In this document: positions 35,591 to 46,356 of the stretch, piece by piece
Position numbering within the stretch: position 1 is the first letter of the stretch
How the letters are laid out: every line of letters begins with the position of its first letter
Origin: Sesamum alatum
Taxonomy: Eukaryota > Streptophyta > Magnoliopsida > Lamiales > Pedaliaceae
Direction of reading: 5' to 3'
Assembly (NCBI GenBank): GCA_034509735.1
Contig: JACGWO010000007.1
Location: 19,992,046 to 20,056,045, forward strand
Length of the DNA stretch: 64,000 nucleotides
Notes under the pieces: model-generated
What the model saw: the letters and a program-made list of their open reading frames with translations, nothing else
Told to the model about the DNA's origin: nothing
Databases searched by the model: none
Position numbers and translations under genes: made by a program

Positions 35591-36553
35591 TTACAACACC
35601 TGCAAGTTATTGCAAATGTGAGCTCCACAGCCGGTATCTAATACCCAAGAGGCAGAATTAGTGACCATATTAACCTCAATCACATAAATACCTTGGTTCG
35701 AGAAGAGTTTGGGGCACTCTCTCTTCCAATGCCCTTTCTCACGGCAGTTGATAAATGTGTCATATGCCTTTGACTGTTGCTTGGAGACAACCTTTCCCTT
35801 TCCTTTGCCTTTCCCCTCTTTGGCAATGGGAACACTCTTAGTGTTCGTAGCTGCTTTGACGGCCTTTCCCTTCCCTTTCTTCTTCTTCCAACGTCCGGCA
35901 CCTTTGCCTTTCGTATTGGAAGTTGAAGCACCTCCAAACAATACCGAAGGCGTGGACTTCTTAGTCGTTGCCTCGTATTGCACCAACATATTGATCAACT
36001 CATAAATGCCCTTCTCAAGTGCGTTCATGTTGTAGTTGACGATAAATTGGTCAAAGGAGGGTGGGAGTGACTGAAGGATCACATCTATGTACGTTTCATT
36101 ATCGAGACCTGGCTTTAGGTCCTCGAGTTTTTCCACCAGGGTAAGCATTTTAACCCCGTGCTCTTGTACAGAGGATCCTTCTGTCATTTTAGTTCCAAAG
36201 AATGCCTGCGTCGCGACATACCTAGTATGCCGGTCCGGGACTGCATAGTAATCCTTAAGGCGAGCCATAATGGAAGGGACATCGTCTAGCCTTTCATATT
36301 ACTTCTGAATCTCATTGGTCATCGAAGCAAGTATGACGCTACGGACCTTCCGGTTATCCTTATGCCAAGTCTCGAACGTCTCACGTTCTTCTGGCGTGGA
36401 TCCTTCCGGCAAGGTCCTAGGGAGAGGCTCGTCCATGACGTAGCCTTGGTTCTCGTAATCTAGGACTATCCTGAGATTGCGCAACCAGTCGTTGTAATTT
36501 GTTCCATTAAATTTGTTTGTCTCAAGAATGGTGAAAAGTGGGTTATTAGACAT
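35591..36553 (-). pseudogene. gag: Copia gag-protease, family A
   Basis: Starts at 36553 with MSNNPLFTILETNKFNGTNY, the standard gag start of these families. A stop codon (TAA at 36296-36298) replaces a codon that is Gln in D gag (QKQYE); beyond it the frame is open to 35591. The zinc knuckle is damaged: TFINCREKGHWKREC has Phe where the first Cys belongs. The protease box VLDTGCGAHICNN follows. Order and spacing match D gag at 57699. With one stop and a few substitutions this is among the better preserved copies, but it is not functional. Confidence 0.9.
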
Positions 36554-38089
36554 TTTAAAATCTACATTTTAGAAAATAGCGCGCGATCAGCAGAAAAATA
36601 AAAGACGGTGGTTTGATAAAATAATTAAATGCATGGACTTTAGTCATTTAATCCTCCCACTATTTATACGAAAACACGGTACTCTCAAACGTGATTTTCG
36701 GGAAATCCTTTCCTAGTGGGCTTGGGATCCACAACGATTTTTTTCATACCCCGCTTTTACGATTCGCATGGAAAAGATCCTGTGGGAGGTATTCCATACC
36801 ATTCTCGTTCCATGAGATTCCCAAGATTATTGCCTCACCCTTTCACATGATCCCGAGGACTCCAAGCGAATCATGTTAATTGGGCGTTAGACCCAACCCA
36901 ATCGACCGAGCCACAGACCCACTGGTATTCCCACGACTCGTAAGATAGGTAACAGCAGCCCATTTTTCGTTCATGATATAGTGCAGCTTCCTTTAAGTAC
37001 AATAACGTGCTACGACTCGTGAGACCACGCTATTGACCTAAAGCAGCTTCCTCACTATGCCGTGGATTGGAAGGCATGGAGAAACTCCTAGAGTTCATGT
37101 CCATTTTGTCTAGGGTCTAATATTTTGACATTGGTCCAATCAATGTGAGAGTAGTAAATGACCGAGATCTCAAATAAATAAACATTCACACATACATCCA
37201 TAATGCGTAAATTAAACCATCCATAGCAGTTATATGATAAATAAAAGCCCATTCACCCATCATAATAACCACATGCAAAATTAAAGCCTAGCACGCCCCT
37301 GTTGGATGATCACGAGCCCAAATCCTATGCGACCCACTGAGCCCGCAGTGGATCTATGGTCAATCTAGGGTTGGTTCTATACTATTACATTAATAGTAAC
37401 CCAATCATCATGCTGATGGGCCTTGGTGTCTTTTCTCTTTCTTCACTTCATGGAAAACTCCAAGGGACCTCCCGTCTGGGCTCTCCATGTGGTCCTTCCT
37501 TCTTCTCCACCAATTACAAAAATAGAAACCTCACTCCTAGTCTACTCTCATTACATATTAAAAAAAAGAGAAACCCCAGCGAAAACCCGGGGGGAGTACA
37601 TAAGGAGGGAGGTAGAATGCCTTATTATTCCAAGGCAACTAGAAAGAGAGAAGGAGAAAGCAGTAAAAGAGGCACACAGGCCCAACAGAAAATAAACCAT
37701 ACATTCGGTCTAAGGCTCGTGATCATCCACTTCCATCCAACACACATAATCAAATGATCTAATCATATAATTACAATATACCAACAACACATGATTGCCA
37801 ATCATAAGTATTCAAAATAATAAAATAAATGAATATGTGCATAACGTGTGAAAAATAAAACACAAATCTTGGTAATAATATTTCCACGTTTTAGGAAAAC
37901 CTTTCCTCATTATTTTAAGTAAAATAACCCCGGGATTCCAAATCCAATTTATTTTACTCCTAAAATAATGTCTTTAGAAAATTAGGCATAATTGAACCCC
38001 AAAAAAGATTTTTCAGAATTAATTCAAAATTCAAACTGAAAATAATTTAAAAAATAAAAAAAATACTACTAGGGCTTTAAAACCCTAGC

Positions 38090-38610
38090 AGTCGCCGCCG
38101 GCAGCGGCCTGCCGGTGCGCGCACAGGCCAGCAGGCTCAGCCTACCGCCCCTGCGCGTGCGCAGGCGCTGCCTGGCTGCGGGCGCGCGCTTGGCCGGCAG
38201 CGTGCTGCGCGGCCTGGCGTTTCGGCAGGCCGTCGCGCGCGCAGGCTCCCTTGCCTCGCGCGCGCGCTGGCCTGCTGGCTGCCGGCCACGCCCTGCGCAG
38301 TGCGTGCGCAGACGTGCACTGGGCACGCCTGCCGGGCGCGCGCGCAGACACCTCCGTCTGCGTGCGCGCGCGCCTGGCGGCGCTGCTCGGTGTCCGTCCG
38401 CGCGCGGACTCTCAGGCGCGCAGCCTTGCGCGCGCGCAGACACCCTCGTCTGCGTGCGCGCGCGCCTGGAGGCGCTGCCCTGCGCGCTGCCTCTGCGCGA
38501 CCGGCTGGGCGGGCGCGCACAGGCTTCCCTTGCCTGCGCGCGTCTGCCTTGGCTGCAGCGCGCGGCTGCGCGCGGCCAGCCCTCCCGGCTGGCCGGCTAC
38601 GGTGTTTCTT
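38090..38610 (-). other. GC-rich, CpG-rich island in family A leader
   Basis: Best copy of the island. It contains two direct repeats, each with a hairpin CGCAGAC / 6-nt loop / GTCTGCG (for example 38435-38454) followed by GTGCGCGCGCGCCTGG. Frames of 130-200 codons on both strands reflect composition. Confidence 0.7.
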
Positions 38611-38798
38611 GTTTTCCGTTCAATTATTCCACACCCATTTCCCAAGAAAAAATACCAATATTAAGAAATTCACACGAATCGAAAGCCATAAAACGACATG
38701 CTTTAAAATCAAGAAAATTAAGATTTAATTAAAAACATGCCAATATCACGTTTCGTGCTTAAAACGCACATAAACCCTAGGCCTATACACCGAACCGG

Positions 38799-38810
38799 CC
38801 TCTGATACCA
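38799..38810 (-). other. Primer binding site (initiator Met tRNA), slightly altered
   Basis: Reads TGGTATCAGAGG on the minus strand; the twelfth base differs from the other Copia copies. Confidence 0.85.
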
Positions 38811-38811
38811 C

Positions 38812-40806
38812 TGAAAGGAAATCGTGGATCGTCCCGGGAAATTGCGAGAATGCGGAAGCGCGATATAAAATAAAATACAGAAATTAAAACATGCTTTAAT
38901 GAATTAAAGAACACGCTCAAGGGGTGTACCCTTGAGATTCCCGGAGTTTGGTGTATCTCATGATTAAAGAACATATATAAAAGATCATGGAGGGCATAGG
39001 GTAGAAAATAATAGGAGGCATAAACGTAAACCAAGACCTACCCGTTGTCGTTTTCGTCTTCAACGGCTACACGCGTTGTTCCCCGTTTTGCACCAAGATC
39101 TCGTTCTTGAGACCCTCCAAATCGGGACACACGATCCACCCACGTATCTTGTACGTCGTGCTAGCAACGGACAAGTGTATATTTTGGAGTGGATGAATCA
39201 ACGACACGTTATCAATTAACGGTATTGATTCATCTAAGTTCTAATGTTCCAAGAACAAGAGAACTAGAAAATAATTTCTTGGAGAGAGTGGAGAGAGAGG
39301 GCGGACGAGAGATATGGGAGAGGGGGCCGAAAATTGTGTGTTGTGTGTGTGTGTTGGAATTTCATCCTTTTGCAATTGTTGGAAGCTAGAGGTTTATATA
39401 GAGGAGGAGTTTAATCCTCTTTAAACTCCAACTCTAAGAACTCTAATTTGACTAGGATTTTGACCTAGTCAAAGTCCTAGTCAAACTAGTGTTTGACCTA
39501 GTCAAACCAATCCTAGCCTTCTATCTCCCCTTTCCATCTCAACCGTTGATTTTAATTTAATGGAATATTTAAATTCCATTAAATATTCCAAAAGGCCAAA
39601 TAAATATAATAAATAAATATTAATATTTATTCTAGGCCCATTAAATCAATTCCCTTAATAAATCCAATTTATTAATTTAATTCCCTTTATCAAATAGAAG
39701 GAATTAATTTCTCCACGAAAATATAGGACCGGATTAAATCTAATTTAATCATTCCTTTACTCCAATATTTAATTCCAAATTAAATACTTAAGTGTGTGTG
39801 GATAGTGTGTGACTCTTTAGGTTCACCTTTCAGCTAGACTTGGTCGGATTCCTAGAATCCGCCCGTAACCATGGGTGGCCATCTAGCAACGGTCCATGGC
39901 ACTAGAGACTAGGTGAAATAATCGAGGATGAACATTTAGGCCCTAACAGAAACACTTGTCCTTCTGTCTTCGGTCTCATCACTTAGAGTCTAGGGCATGG
40001 AAAATGCAGGTACCCATTTTGGACCTAAGTGTCGGTCTGTCCTTACTAAACGCCGCAAGGGAAACGTTCCTTTCTGTTCAGTTACTGTGGCCACAGACTT
40101 TAGGGACAAGACACAGAGCATACATGAGACTCAACTGTCAATACCTTTTGACAGGAGACAGATCCTTTCTTGGAAACTACTGTCACTCTGTACACCCGAG
40201 CTGCACTAGACATGGCTTATGACTACTCAAGAGTATTTTGGCAATCTCTCACCATATCTAAGATACAGACCTGATGCACAGGTAAACTCAGCAGTTCCTC
40301 AAGTCAAAGGACTTGACCTGTACCGTTGGAACCGGGAATACATCATACCTTGCAGACCATACTCAAGGTCCTCCGCAAGACGGTTCCCGCGAGTCACCTC
40401 AGTCAGCTACTTCCTAGCATGCTGACCCACTAACACTGCTTAGACGACCTTCGTCACCCGTCGATGAAATACGACAGCAGATGCTTAGTGCAAGTCTCAA
40501 AGGGAATCCCGGTACCCATTTTCGGGGTTCCTTGACTTGGAGATTTCCGGACTGATTCGGTAAGACTAATTTCATGGACCTACCTCCAAGCGTAGTCCCA
40601 ATCCCCAAAATCGATTCTCAGTCCGTAGGCTTTGTTTGCGTAGTGAACAGATATGTAAAAGCAGATATAAGTGAACGTAAACAAAGTATTGCCATATGAA
40701 CTTTTCACTTCTTTATTCATATATGTTTTATCAAACACCTGAAATTCTCTAGACATAGGTTACATATTCCTGCCAAAATTGGCTTACATGGTCACCTATT
40801 CTAACA
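38812..40806 (-). mobile_element. Family A LTR, complete (5' LTR)
   Basis: 1,995 bp with all A landmarks: U5 hairpin 38916-38936, W-box array about 39444-39508, hairpin array about 39550-39790, U3 block. It is followed at 40807 by Gypsy gag sequence (CGGCC), so the minus-strand A element is inserted in G. The left flank copy is lost with the truncated 3' LTR. Confidence 0.9.
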
Positions 40807-41637
40807 CGGCCGGTACCCCTCTTGGTCAATCTACTGGACTCCCCTATTGTATATGTTGACTTTCTTTTCTCTTCTCCTTTCTTTTTCTCTTCAGTTACTG
40901 CCTCTTCCATCCGAACTGCTGACTCAACGAGAGTTTTGAAGTTCGTAATTCTGACTGCAAGGCCCTTCCTAATCTCAGGTTGTAACCCCTGTTCAAATCG
41001 ATAACATCAGTCCTCTTGTGTGGTTACTGCTTCCGGTGCGTACTTGGCTAATGCGGGAAAACGAATCTCATACTCAGCCACTGTCTGATCATCTCCTTGT
41101 ACAAGGTTCAGAAATTCCATCTTCTTCTTGTCTTGGTACATCTTAGGTCTATATTTATCATGAAACTCTTTCTGAAATTCAGCCCAAGTTATCTCTCGTG
41201 GCTCATATGCCCTCTTTACTGACCTCCACCAAATCAGCGCATTCCCCGTGAATAAAGAAACAGCGTACTTAAGTCGATTTTCTGGAGTACAGTTCACCAA
41301 GTTCATCACATCTTCGGTCTTTTCCCACCATTTTTCAGCAATCTCTGGGTCTAGGGTACCCTCAAATTTTGTAGCTCCCATCTTTCTAATCCTCTCATAA
41401 TTACGGTCAACTGTAGGAACGACTTGTGCTGGCACTAGGGTTGGTACATGTGCCTGTGCAAGAAACTTTTCTTGAGCTTGAGCTTGGGCCTCCAAGGCCA
41501 TCCGGAGGATCTGTGCATACTCTGGTGGTAACCCTACTGCTGGAGCACCACCAGGAGGAATTGGAACATCAACACCAATACCCTCTCGACCTACCCCAAC
41601 TCCACCTACACTTGCAGGTGCAACGGAGCCCTCTGCG
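40807..41637 (-). pseudogene. gag: Ty3/Gypsy gag (main part), element G
   Basis: The minus-strand ORF 41007-41501 and its extension to 41637 match the plant Gypsy gag domain: KFEGTLDPEIAEKWWEKTED, NALIWWRSVKRAYE and WAEFQKEFHDKYRP. An in-frame stop follows QED (about 41007), after which the frame continues with RFEQGLQPEIRKGLAV into a Glu/Lys-rich tail and is cut at 40807 by the A element. At 41637 the gene is split by the solo B LTR; its first codons lie at 43876-43939. The reading frame is the same on both sides of that insertion. Confidence 0.9.
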
Positions 41638-41952
41638 TGTTAGAATAGGTGACCAGAAAGTCAATGGTATTGGCTGTTCTGAGAACCATTCGTCAATCTG
41701 TGAACAAGTAATATTATGTTAATGAATGTAGTAAGGATTCATAGGCATGAGTTTGTTGTACTTACTGCTTGCATCGATACGATGTCACAACAAACGCCCA
41801 CAGACTGAAATAACATTTCGGGAAATTGGAACTACGCTTGGAGGTAGGTTCATGAAATCAGTTTCACCGAATCAGTCTGAAATACTCCAAGTCAAAGGAA
41901 TCTCGAGACAGGGCATCGAGAATCCATTTGAGACTTGCACTAAGCATCTGCT

Positions 41953-42372
41953 GTCGTGTTTCATCGACGGGTGACGAGGATCGTCTAAGCAGTGTTAGTG
42001 GGTCGGCCTGCTGGGGAGCGGCCGACTGAGGTGACTCGCGGGAACGTCATATAGAAGCTACTCGGGCTTGGTCGGTATGACTCGTATTCCCGGTTCCGAT
42101 AGTACGGGATTAGTCCTCGGACTTGAGGATCACGGCAGTCCCCTACATACTAAGGCTGTATCTTGGATCTGGTGAAATTTGACCGATTATATCACATGGT
42201 CATCATAAGCCTCGTCCAGTGCAGTCGGAGTATGTAAGAACGGTGAATTCCAAGATAGGATCTGTCCCCTGTCAAAGGATATGACAGCAAGATCTCCTAT
42301 GCGCTCGGAGATGGTTTAGACTCACAAAGTCTATGGCCATAGCACTTGATGTAGTGGGAAAGGATTTCCTAC
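41953..42372 (+). other. Conserved multi-hairpin U3 block, family B version
   Basis: H1 GTCG/CGAC around TGTTTCAT (41953-41968); H2 GACGA/TCGTC around GGA (41973-41985); H3 GTCGGCC/GGCCGAC (42002-42026); H4 AAGC/GCTT (42055-42069); H5 CCCG/CGGG (42089-42108); palindrome CTATGGCCATAG (42331-42342); H6 GTGGGAAA/TTTCCTAC around GGA (42354-42372). H3 and the palindrome differ from other families by paired changes. Confidence 0.7.
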
Positions 42373-42688
42373 GTCGAGTTAAACCTATCTCGAGCATTAT
42401 GCATAGTTGCCTAGTCAACGATGGGAACCGACCCCTAGACTAAAGGCCGGGAGACAGGCGACAGTAGGACCGTACCCGTACGTATCGAGCGTCGGTAGGA
42501 CCACACCTGCGTATAACTCGGAGCCTAAATGTTCACACCATAAATTCACCTAGTCTCTAGTGCCATGGACCGTTGCTAGATGGCCACCCATGGTAACGGA
42601 CTACTTTAGTTATGAAATAATGAAAAGTAGGTCCAAGTCTAGCTGAAAGGTGAACCTAAAGAGTCACACCCGCTACACCAAATGAAAG

Positions 42689-42946
42689 GGAATTAATTTG
42701 GAATTAATTCCGGGAGAAGGTTTAATTTAATGGAATTAAATTATACTTCTTGGAGATACAAGCCTCGATGTATTATTTGGAATAATCGGGCTTGAGTTCA
42801 TAAATTAGATTTATGAATTTTACAAAGCATGGGCTTTCCTTTTAATTAGATTAAAAGGGTGAATTAATTAATTAATGGGCTTAGTATATTAAATAGGATT
42901 TAATATAAAGTCCATGGGACTATTTAATTTAGAATTAAATAATCCC
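42689..42946 (+). repeat. Triloop hairpin array in AT-rich U3, family B
   Basis: GGAATTAATT arms around TGG (42689-42711); TTCATAAAT arms around TAG (42797-42817); CCTTTTAAT arms around TAG (42838-42858); TATATTAAAT arms around AGG (42885-42907); a 14-bp stem with one mismatch around TAG (42916-42946). Similar repeats continue to about 43100. Confidence 0.85.
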
Positions 42947-43193
42947 ATTCCATGGAATTAATTAATGGGCTTGGTATTAAATAGGATTTAATATAAAGTC
43001 CATGGACTATTTAATTTGGAATTAAATAAAGTCCATTCCATTAATTAATGGGCTTAGTATATTAAATAGGATTTTAATATAAAGTCCATGGGAATATTTA
43101 ATTTAGAATTAAATAGGCCCATTCCATAAAGCCCATCAAAATGGATGGACAAGATTTGATCTAGAGAATGATGAGATGAAGGGCCATGATTAA

Positions 43194-43307
43194 TTTGACT
43201 TAATCAAAGCCTAATTTGACTAGGATTTGACTAGGTCAAAATCCTAGTCAAAGTGTGTCTCTTTGGAAGAGTTTGAGAAGGAATAGGAATTCCATCTTCT
43301 ATAAATA
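43194..43307 (+). promoter_or_regulatory. LTR core promoter: TTGAC array and TATA box, family B
   Basis: TTTGACTTAATCAAA, TTTGACTAGG and TTTGACTAGGTCAAA lie between 43194 and 43254, with a TATA box TATAAATA at 43300-43307. Spacing to the TATA box is about 45 bp, as in family A (9427-9542). TTGACY is the WRKY core; its use here is inferred. Confidence 0.6.
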
Positions 43308-43729
43308 CTTAAAAAAAAAAAACACACACTTACACCTACTATTCTCTACAACTCTCATCTCTCATCTCTCTCTCAAATTCGTCCATCCCCTTTTCTTAAT
43401 CTCCAAGAATTATACTTTGTTCTTCTTGATTTTATTCAAGTTAAGAACATAAGAGACATTGATTGCGTTAATTCATAGCGTGTATCGATGTCTCTTCTCC
43501 CCAAATTATTTCTTGCTAGCACAAGGGTTGTTTGCTTTTCGGTGGAGCGAGTGAGATGATTTAGAGGGTCTCTTCTTGAGATCTTGGTGCAAAACGGGGA
43601 ACAATGCATGTAGCCGAACGAAGACAAAACTACAACCGGGTAGGTTCTTTAATTTCGTTTTTTCGATTTCAATTCTATGGCCTCCATGTTGTGTTTTATT
43701 GAACATGAGATACACCGAACGCCCGGGAG

Positions 43730-43752
43730 AATCAAGGGCACACCCCTTGATT
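43730..43752 (+). other. U5 hairpin with NACAC loop, family B version
   Basis: AATCAAGGG / CACAC / CCCTTGATT, nine perfect pairs, extended by an outer G-C pair. The same hairpin is at 403-427. Minus-strand copies at 31187-31209 and 21559-21581 carry one wobble and one mismatch. Confidence 0.8.
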
Positions 43753-43875
43753 CGTTTATGAATATTATGCATATTTTAAATTCCATTTAATTATGCTTTG
43801 TAATTTTTATTACGCACTATTCCGCGCTTCCGCTATACGCGCTCATCTCCCGGGCCGATCCACCGATTTCTTTCA

Positions 43876-43939
43876 CTGCGGACTCCACTGACTCTTCTCT
43901 ACTGGCTACTGGGTCAGCACGTTCACCTTGAGAAGCCAT
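43876..43939 (-). pseudogene. gag: Ty3/Gypsy gag, first codons (element G)
   Basis: The minus strand starts ATGGCTTCTCAAGGTGAAC (MASQGE) at 43939 and runs about 20 codons to the solo B LTR. One CTGCG copy (43876-43880) is the target duplication. The gene continues in the same frame at 41637. Confidence 0.75.
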
Positions 43940-44025
43940 CCTACATTAAGCAATTTAATTAATAAACACATCCCATAGTCAACTTATCACCCTAGGAACG
44001 TAGACCTGCCTCTGATACCACCCAA
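43940..44025 (-). other. Gypsy G leader and primer binding site
   Basis: Short region between the G LTR and gag. It contains TGGTATCAGAGG (44009-44020, minus strand), an iMet-tRNA primer site separated from the LTR by TTGGG. Confidence 0.85.
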
Positions 44026-46356
44026 TGTGACACCCCCTACGGCACAACACTTTATCGTTACTAATCATTATACTCTTCGAAATTATAAGTTGTCTTATAA
44101 GATTTTCCATTTTAAACTAATAAGATAAATCCTATTTTTTCTTGATATAATATAAATCTATAAATATATCTTAAATCACGATAGTATCATCAAAAGTTTA
44201 TATTTATTAGGCCACCGATATACTTATGTACAAAACTCCAAAAGATGAAAGTTTCAAACTATAACAGAATCTAAAACACAAACCCGACGAAAGGCTAGAG
44301 GTTTAATAATCATATAGACAGAACCCTCGGCTTCAGATGTCACGGCTGACCCACCTATCAAGATCCATTTCACGACTTCCAATTTAACGTAGCTAGTCAA
44401 CGTGATCTATCTCCTGAAAAATATTGGCAAGGGATGAGCTGCCTACTCAATAAGTATAGCTAATTAACTCATACATATACACGCACTTACATAATAAAAT
44501 GAGTATCATAGAATACAACAAATATACGAAATGACACATACCAACAATCATATATCAAATACACATAATACTCGACTTTATTGTTTATTTCCTTAGGGCC
44601 CCTGCTTACCCTTGCTGTAGTGCATCACTCAATGGTCTATGCCGGCTATCATCCCCTCAATCATAATATCTCTTTTTTTTTTCTCGGTAGCACACAGCAC
44701 ACAGCTCGTATGATACCCCATAATAAATGGTACCACACAGCACACAGCTCGTATGATATCCCATCATTAATCATATCACACAGCACACAGCTCGTATGAT
44801 ATCCCATCATTAATCATATCACACAGCACACAGCTCGTATGATATGTTATATCATCTCCCTCGATCAATGACAACACACAGCTCGTCATTAATCATATCA
44901 CCATAAACCATTCAAGTATGCCCTCCAGTTAGGTAAGCCATTACTTATCTCAGTTCACAATATTCTCCTCACTCATTATCATTTAACCATCAAATCCCAT
45001 TGGTACCTTCAACATTCAATTTCATTTAAGAATCACATATAATACATACCATCATCCTTCTAACTTCTATACACCATAACCACATATAACCACATAATGA
45101 CAATTTCACAGTATAACAAGTAGTCCAGATAAATAGCCATCGAGTCATAATTTCGTATACATCACCAGAATATATATATCCATACACATAAACATATCAT
45201 AACACACACACACACACATATATGTATAAATTCAATTAACTATACTTACCTCCAACTCAAAAGATCTCGTTAATAGGAGAAACTGCTCAGCCCTCTACTC
45301 TATCTTCATGTCCTATAGTAGGATATATATATATATATTATTAATATATCAAAACTGTTGTAAATTCTGAATAAAATCACTAAATAATATTCATACTTTT
45401 TCTACCAATACTTTAATATTCCATTCATATTGAAATTCTAACCTCCGCTCCTTTCTCATCTAAATATTAGATGCTATAAACTCCCCCGGTATATATTTAA
45501 TTTATCTATTAACTCATAAAAGCTTATTCTATCAAACCCCTCATGTTTTTATAACTATCGTTCTCAATAACATCCCTAAATGAAATTATTACAAATATCC
45601 CATATTTCTTTTTAATAAATACCATATTTCTGAAATATAATTTCCTAACATTTCTCAAATATAATTCCCTACTATCCCTATTAATTCCTACCAATTCTTC
45701 ACTATAATGATAATTATTTAAACACTGGTACATACAATTATGTATTTGGTTAATAAACCAATCAATTTGAATAGTCCATTATAACAACTACTAAATCTAG
45801 TAGGTTATATAATTTCATATCATTAGCTATAATATTCCAGTCCAATTAAATATATACCCGAACACTAATTTGTATAAATACTCAAATTCAATAAATTTTC
45901 CGGTTAAATAGTAAATCAAAAGGTATAAAGCATATTTAATAAATGTACTAACTAAATAATATTAATCTGATAATTAATACAAAATTAAATTTAAACTTAC
46001 CTATTTTCTGCTCTGAGAAGAAGCTTGAATGTTTTGATTAACAAATTTGTATTGTTAAATGGCTTCCTTAAGTATGAAGCACACCTACATATATATATAT
46101 ATAATATGTAAGAATTAGGAGACAGCCACATGCTGCTCCTTTCTCAATTCTCTTTTTTTTTTTTTTTAAATTGTAATTTAGTCCCTCAACTTCTATATAT
46201 ATATATAATTACCACAAATATTTTATCAAACTTCAATTTAATCCCTTCAAGTTTTAATATATTTATAATTTCAACCTATACTTATAATTAAATTAAGTTT
46301 TCTTAATAACTACTAATTAGTCCCTCGATTATGAATAAAATTATATGGACGTCACA
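44026..46356 (-). mobile_element. Gypsy G LTR, complete (5' LTR)
   Basis: 2,331 bp beginning TGTGACGTCCATAT and ending GGGGGTGTCACA on the minus strand, bounded by the PBS on one side and the AGAAT duplication on the other. It contains the tandem 43-bp repeats and several AT/CA microsatellites (for example 45170-45230, 45325-45345). It has none of the U3 or U5 hairpins of the Copia families. Confidence 0.9.
44688..44860 (-). repeat. Four tandem copies of a 43-bp repeat in the Gypsy LTR
   Basis: Units start at 44688, 44731, 44774 and 44817, matching the array at 7241-7400. Confidence 0.9.

Larger units (their letters stand above)
36554..38811 (-). mobile_element. Family A 5' leader, complete
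   Basis: The one full A leader in the window, about 2.26 kb from PBS to gag. It has the GC-rich island (38090-38610), the conserved hairpin and GGGCTCGTGATCATCC block near 37300-37360, and palindromes at 36932-36942 and 37011-37021 (each with one change from CACGACTCGTG). ORFs of up to 133 codons on either strand are not conserved between copies. Confidence 0.82.
41638..43875 (+). mobile_element. Solo family B LTR with CTGCG target duplication
   Basis: 2,238 bp from TGTTAGAATAGG to TTTCTTTCA, plus strand, with CTGCG on both sides (41633-41637, 43876-43880). There is no internal sequence, so it is a solo LTR. It lies inside the Gypsy gag and opposite to it. Contents in order: U3 block (41953-42372), hairpin array (42689-42946 and beyond), W-box array and TATA box (43194-43307), U5 hairpin (43730-43752). 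It is the best single copy for studying the B LTR. Confidence 0.95.
6580..46356 (-). mobile_element. Ty3/Gypsy element G with nested insertions (39.8 kb span)
   Basis: Both ends match one LTR family (TGTGACACCCCC at 6580 and 44026; GGACGTCACA ending at 46356), and AGAAT target copies flank it. Parts belonging to G are: a partial 3' LTR (6580-about 7705), integrase (7706-8136), gag (40807-41637, 43876-43939), PBS (44009-44020) and the complete 5' LTR (44026-46356). The region from the rest of integrase through RT, RNase H and protease is missing, replaced by Copia insertions and deletions. It inserted into the RT gene of Copia element Y. Confidence 0.85.
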
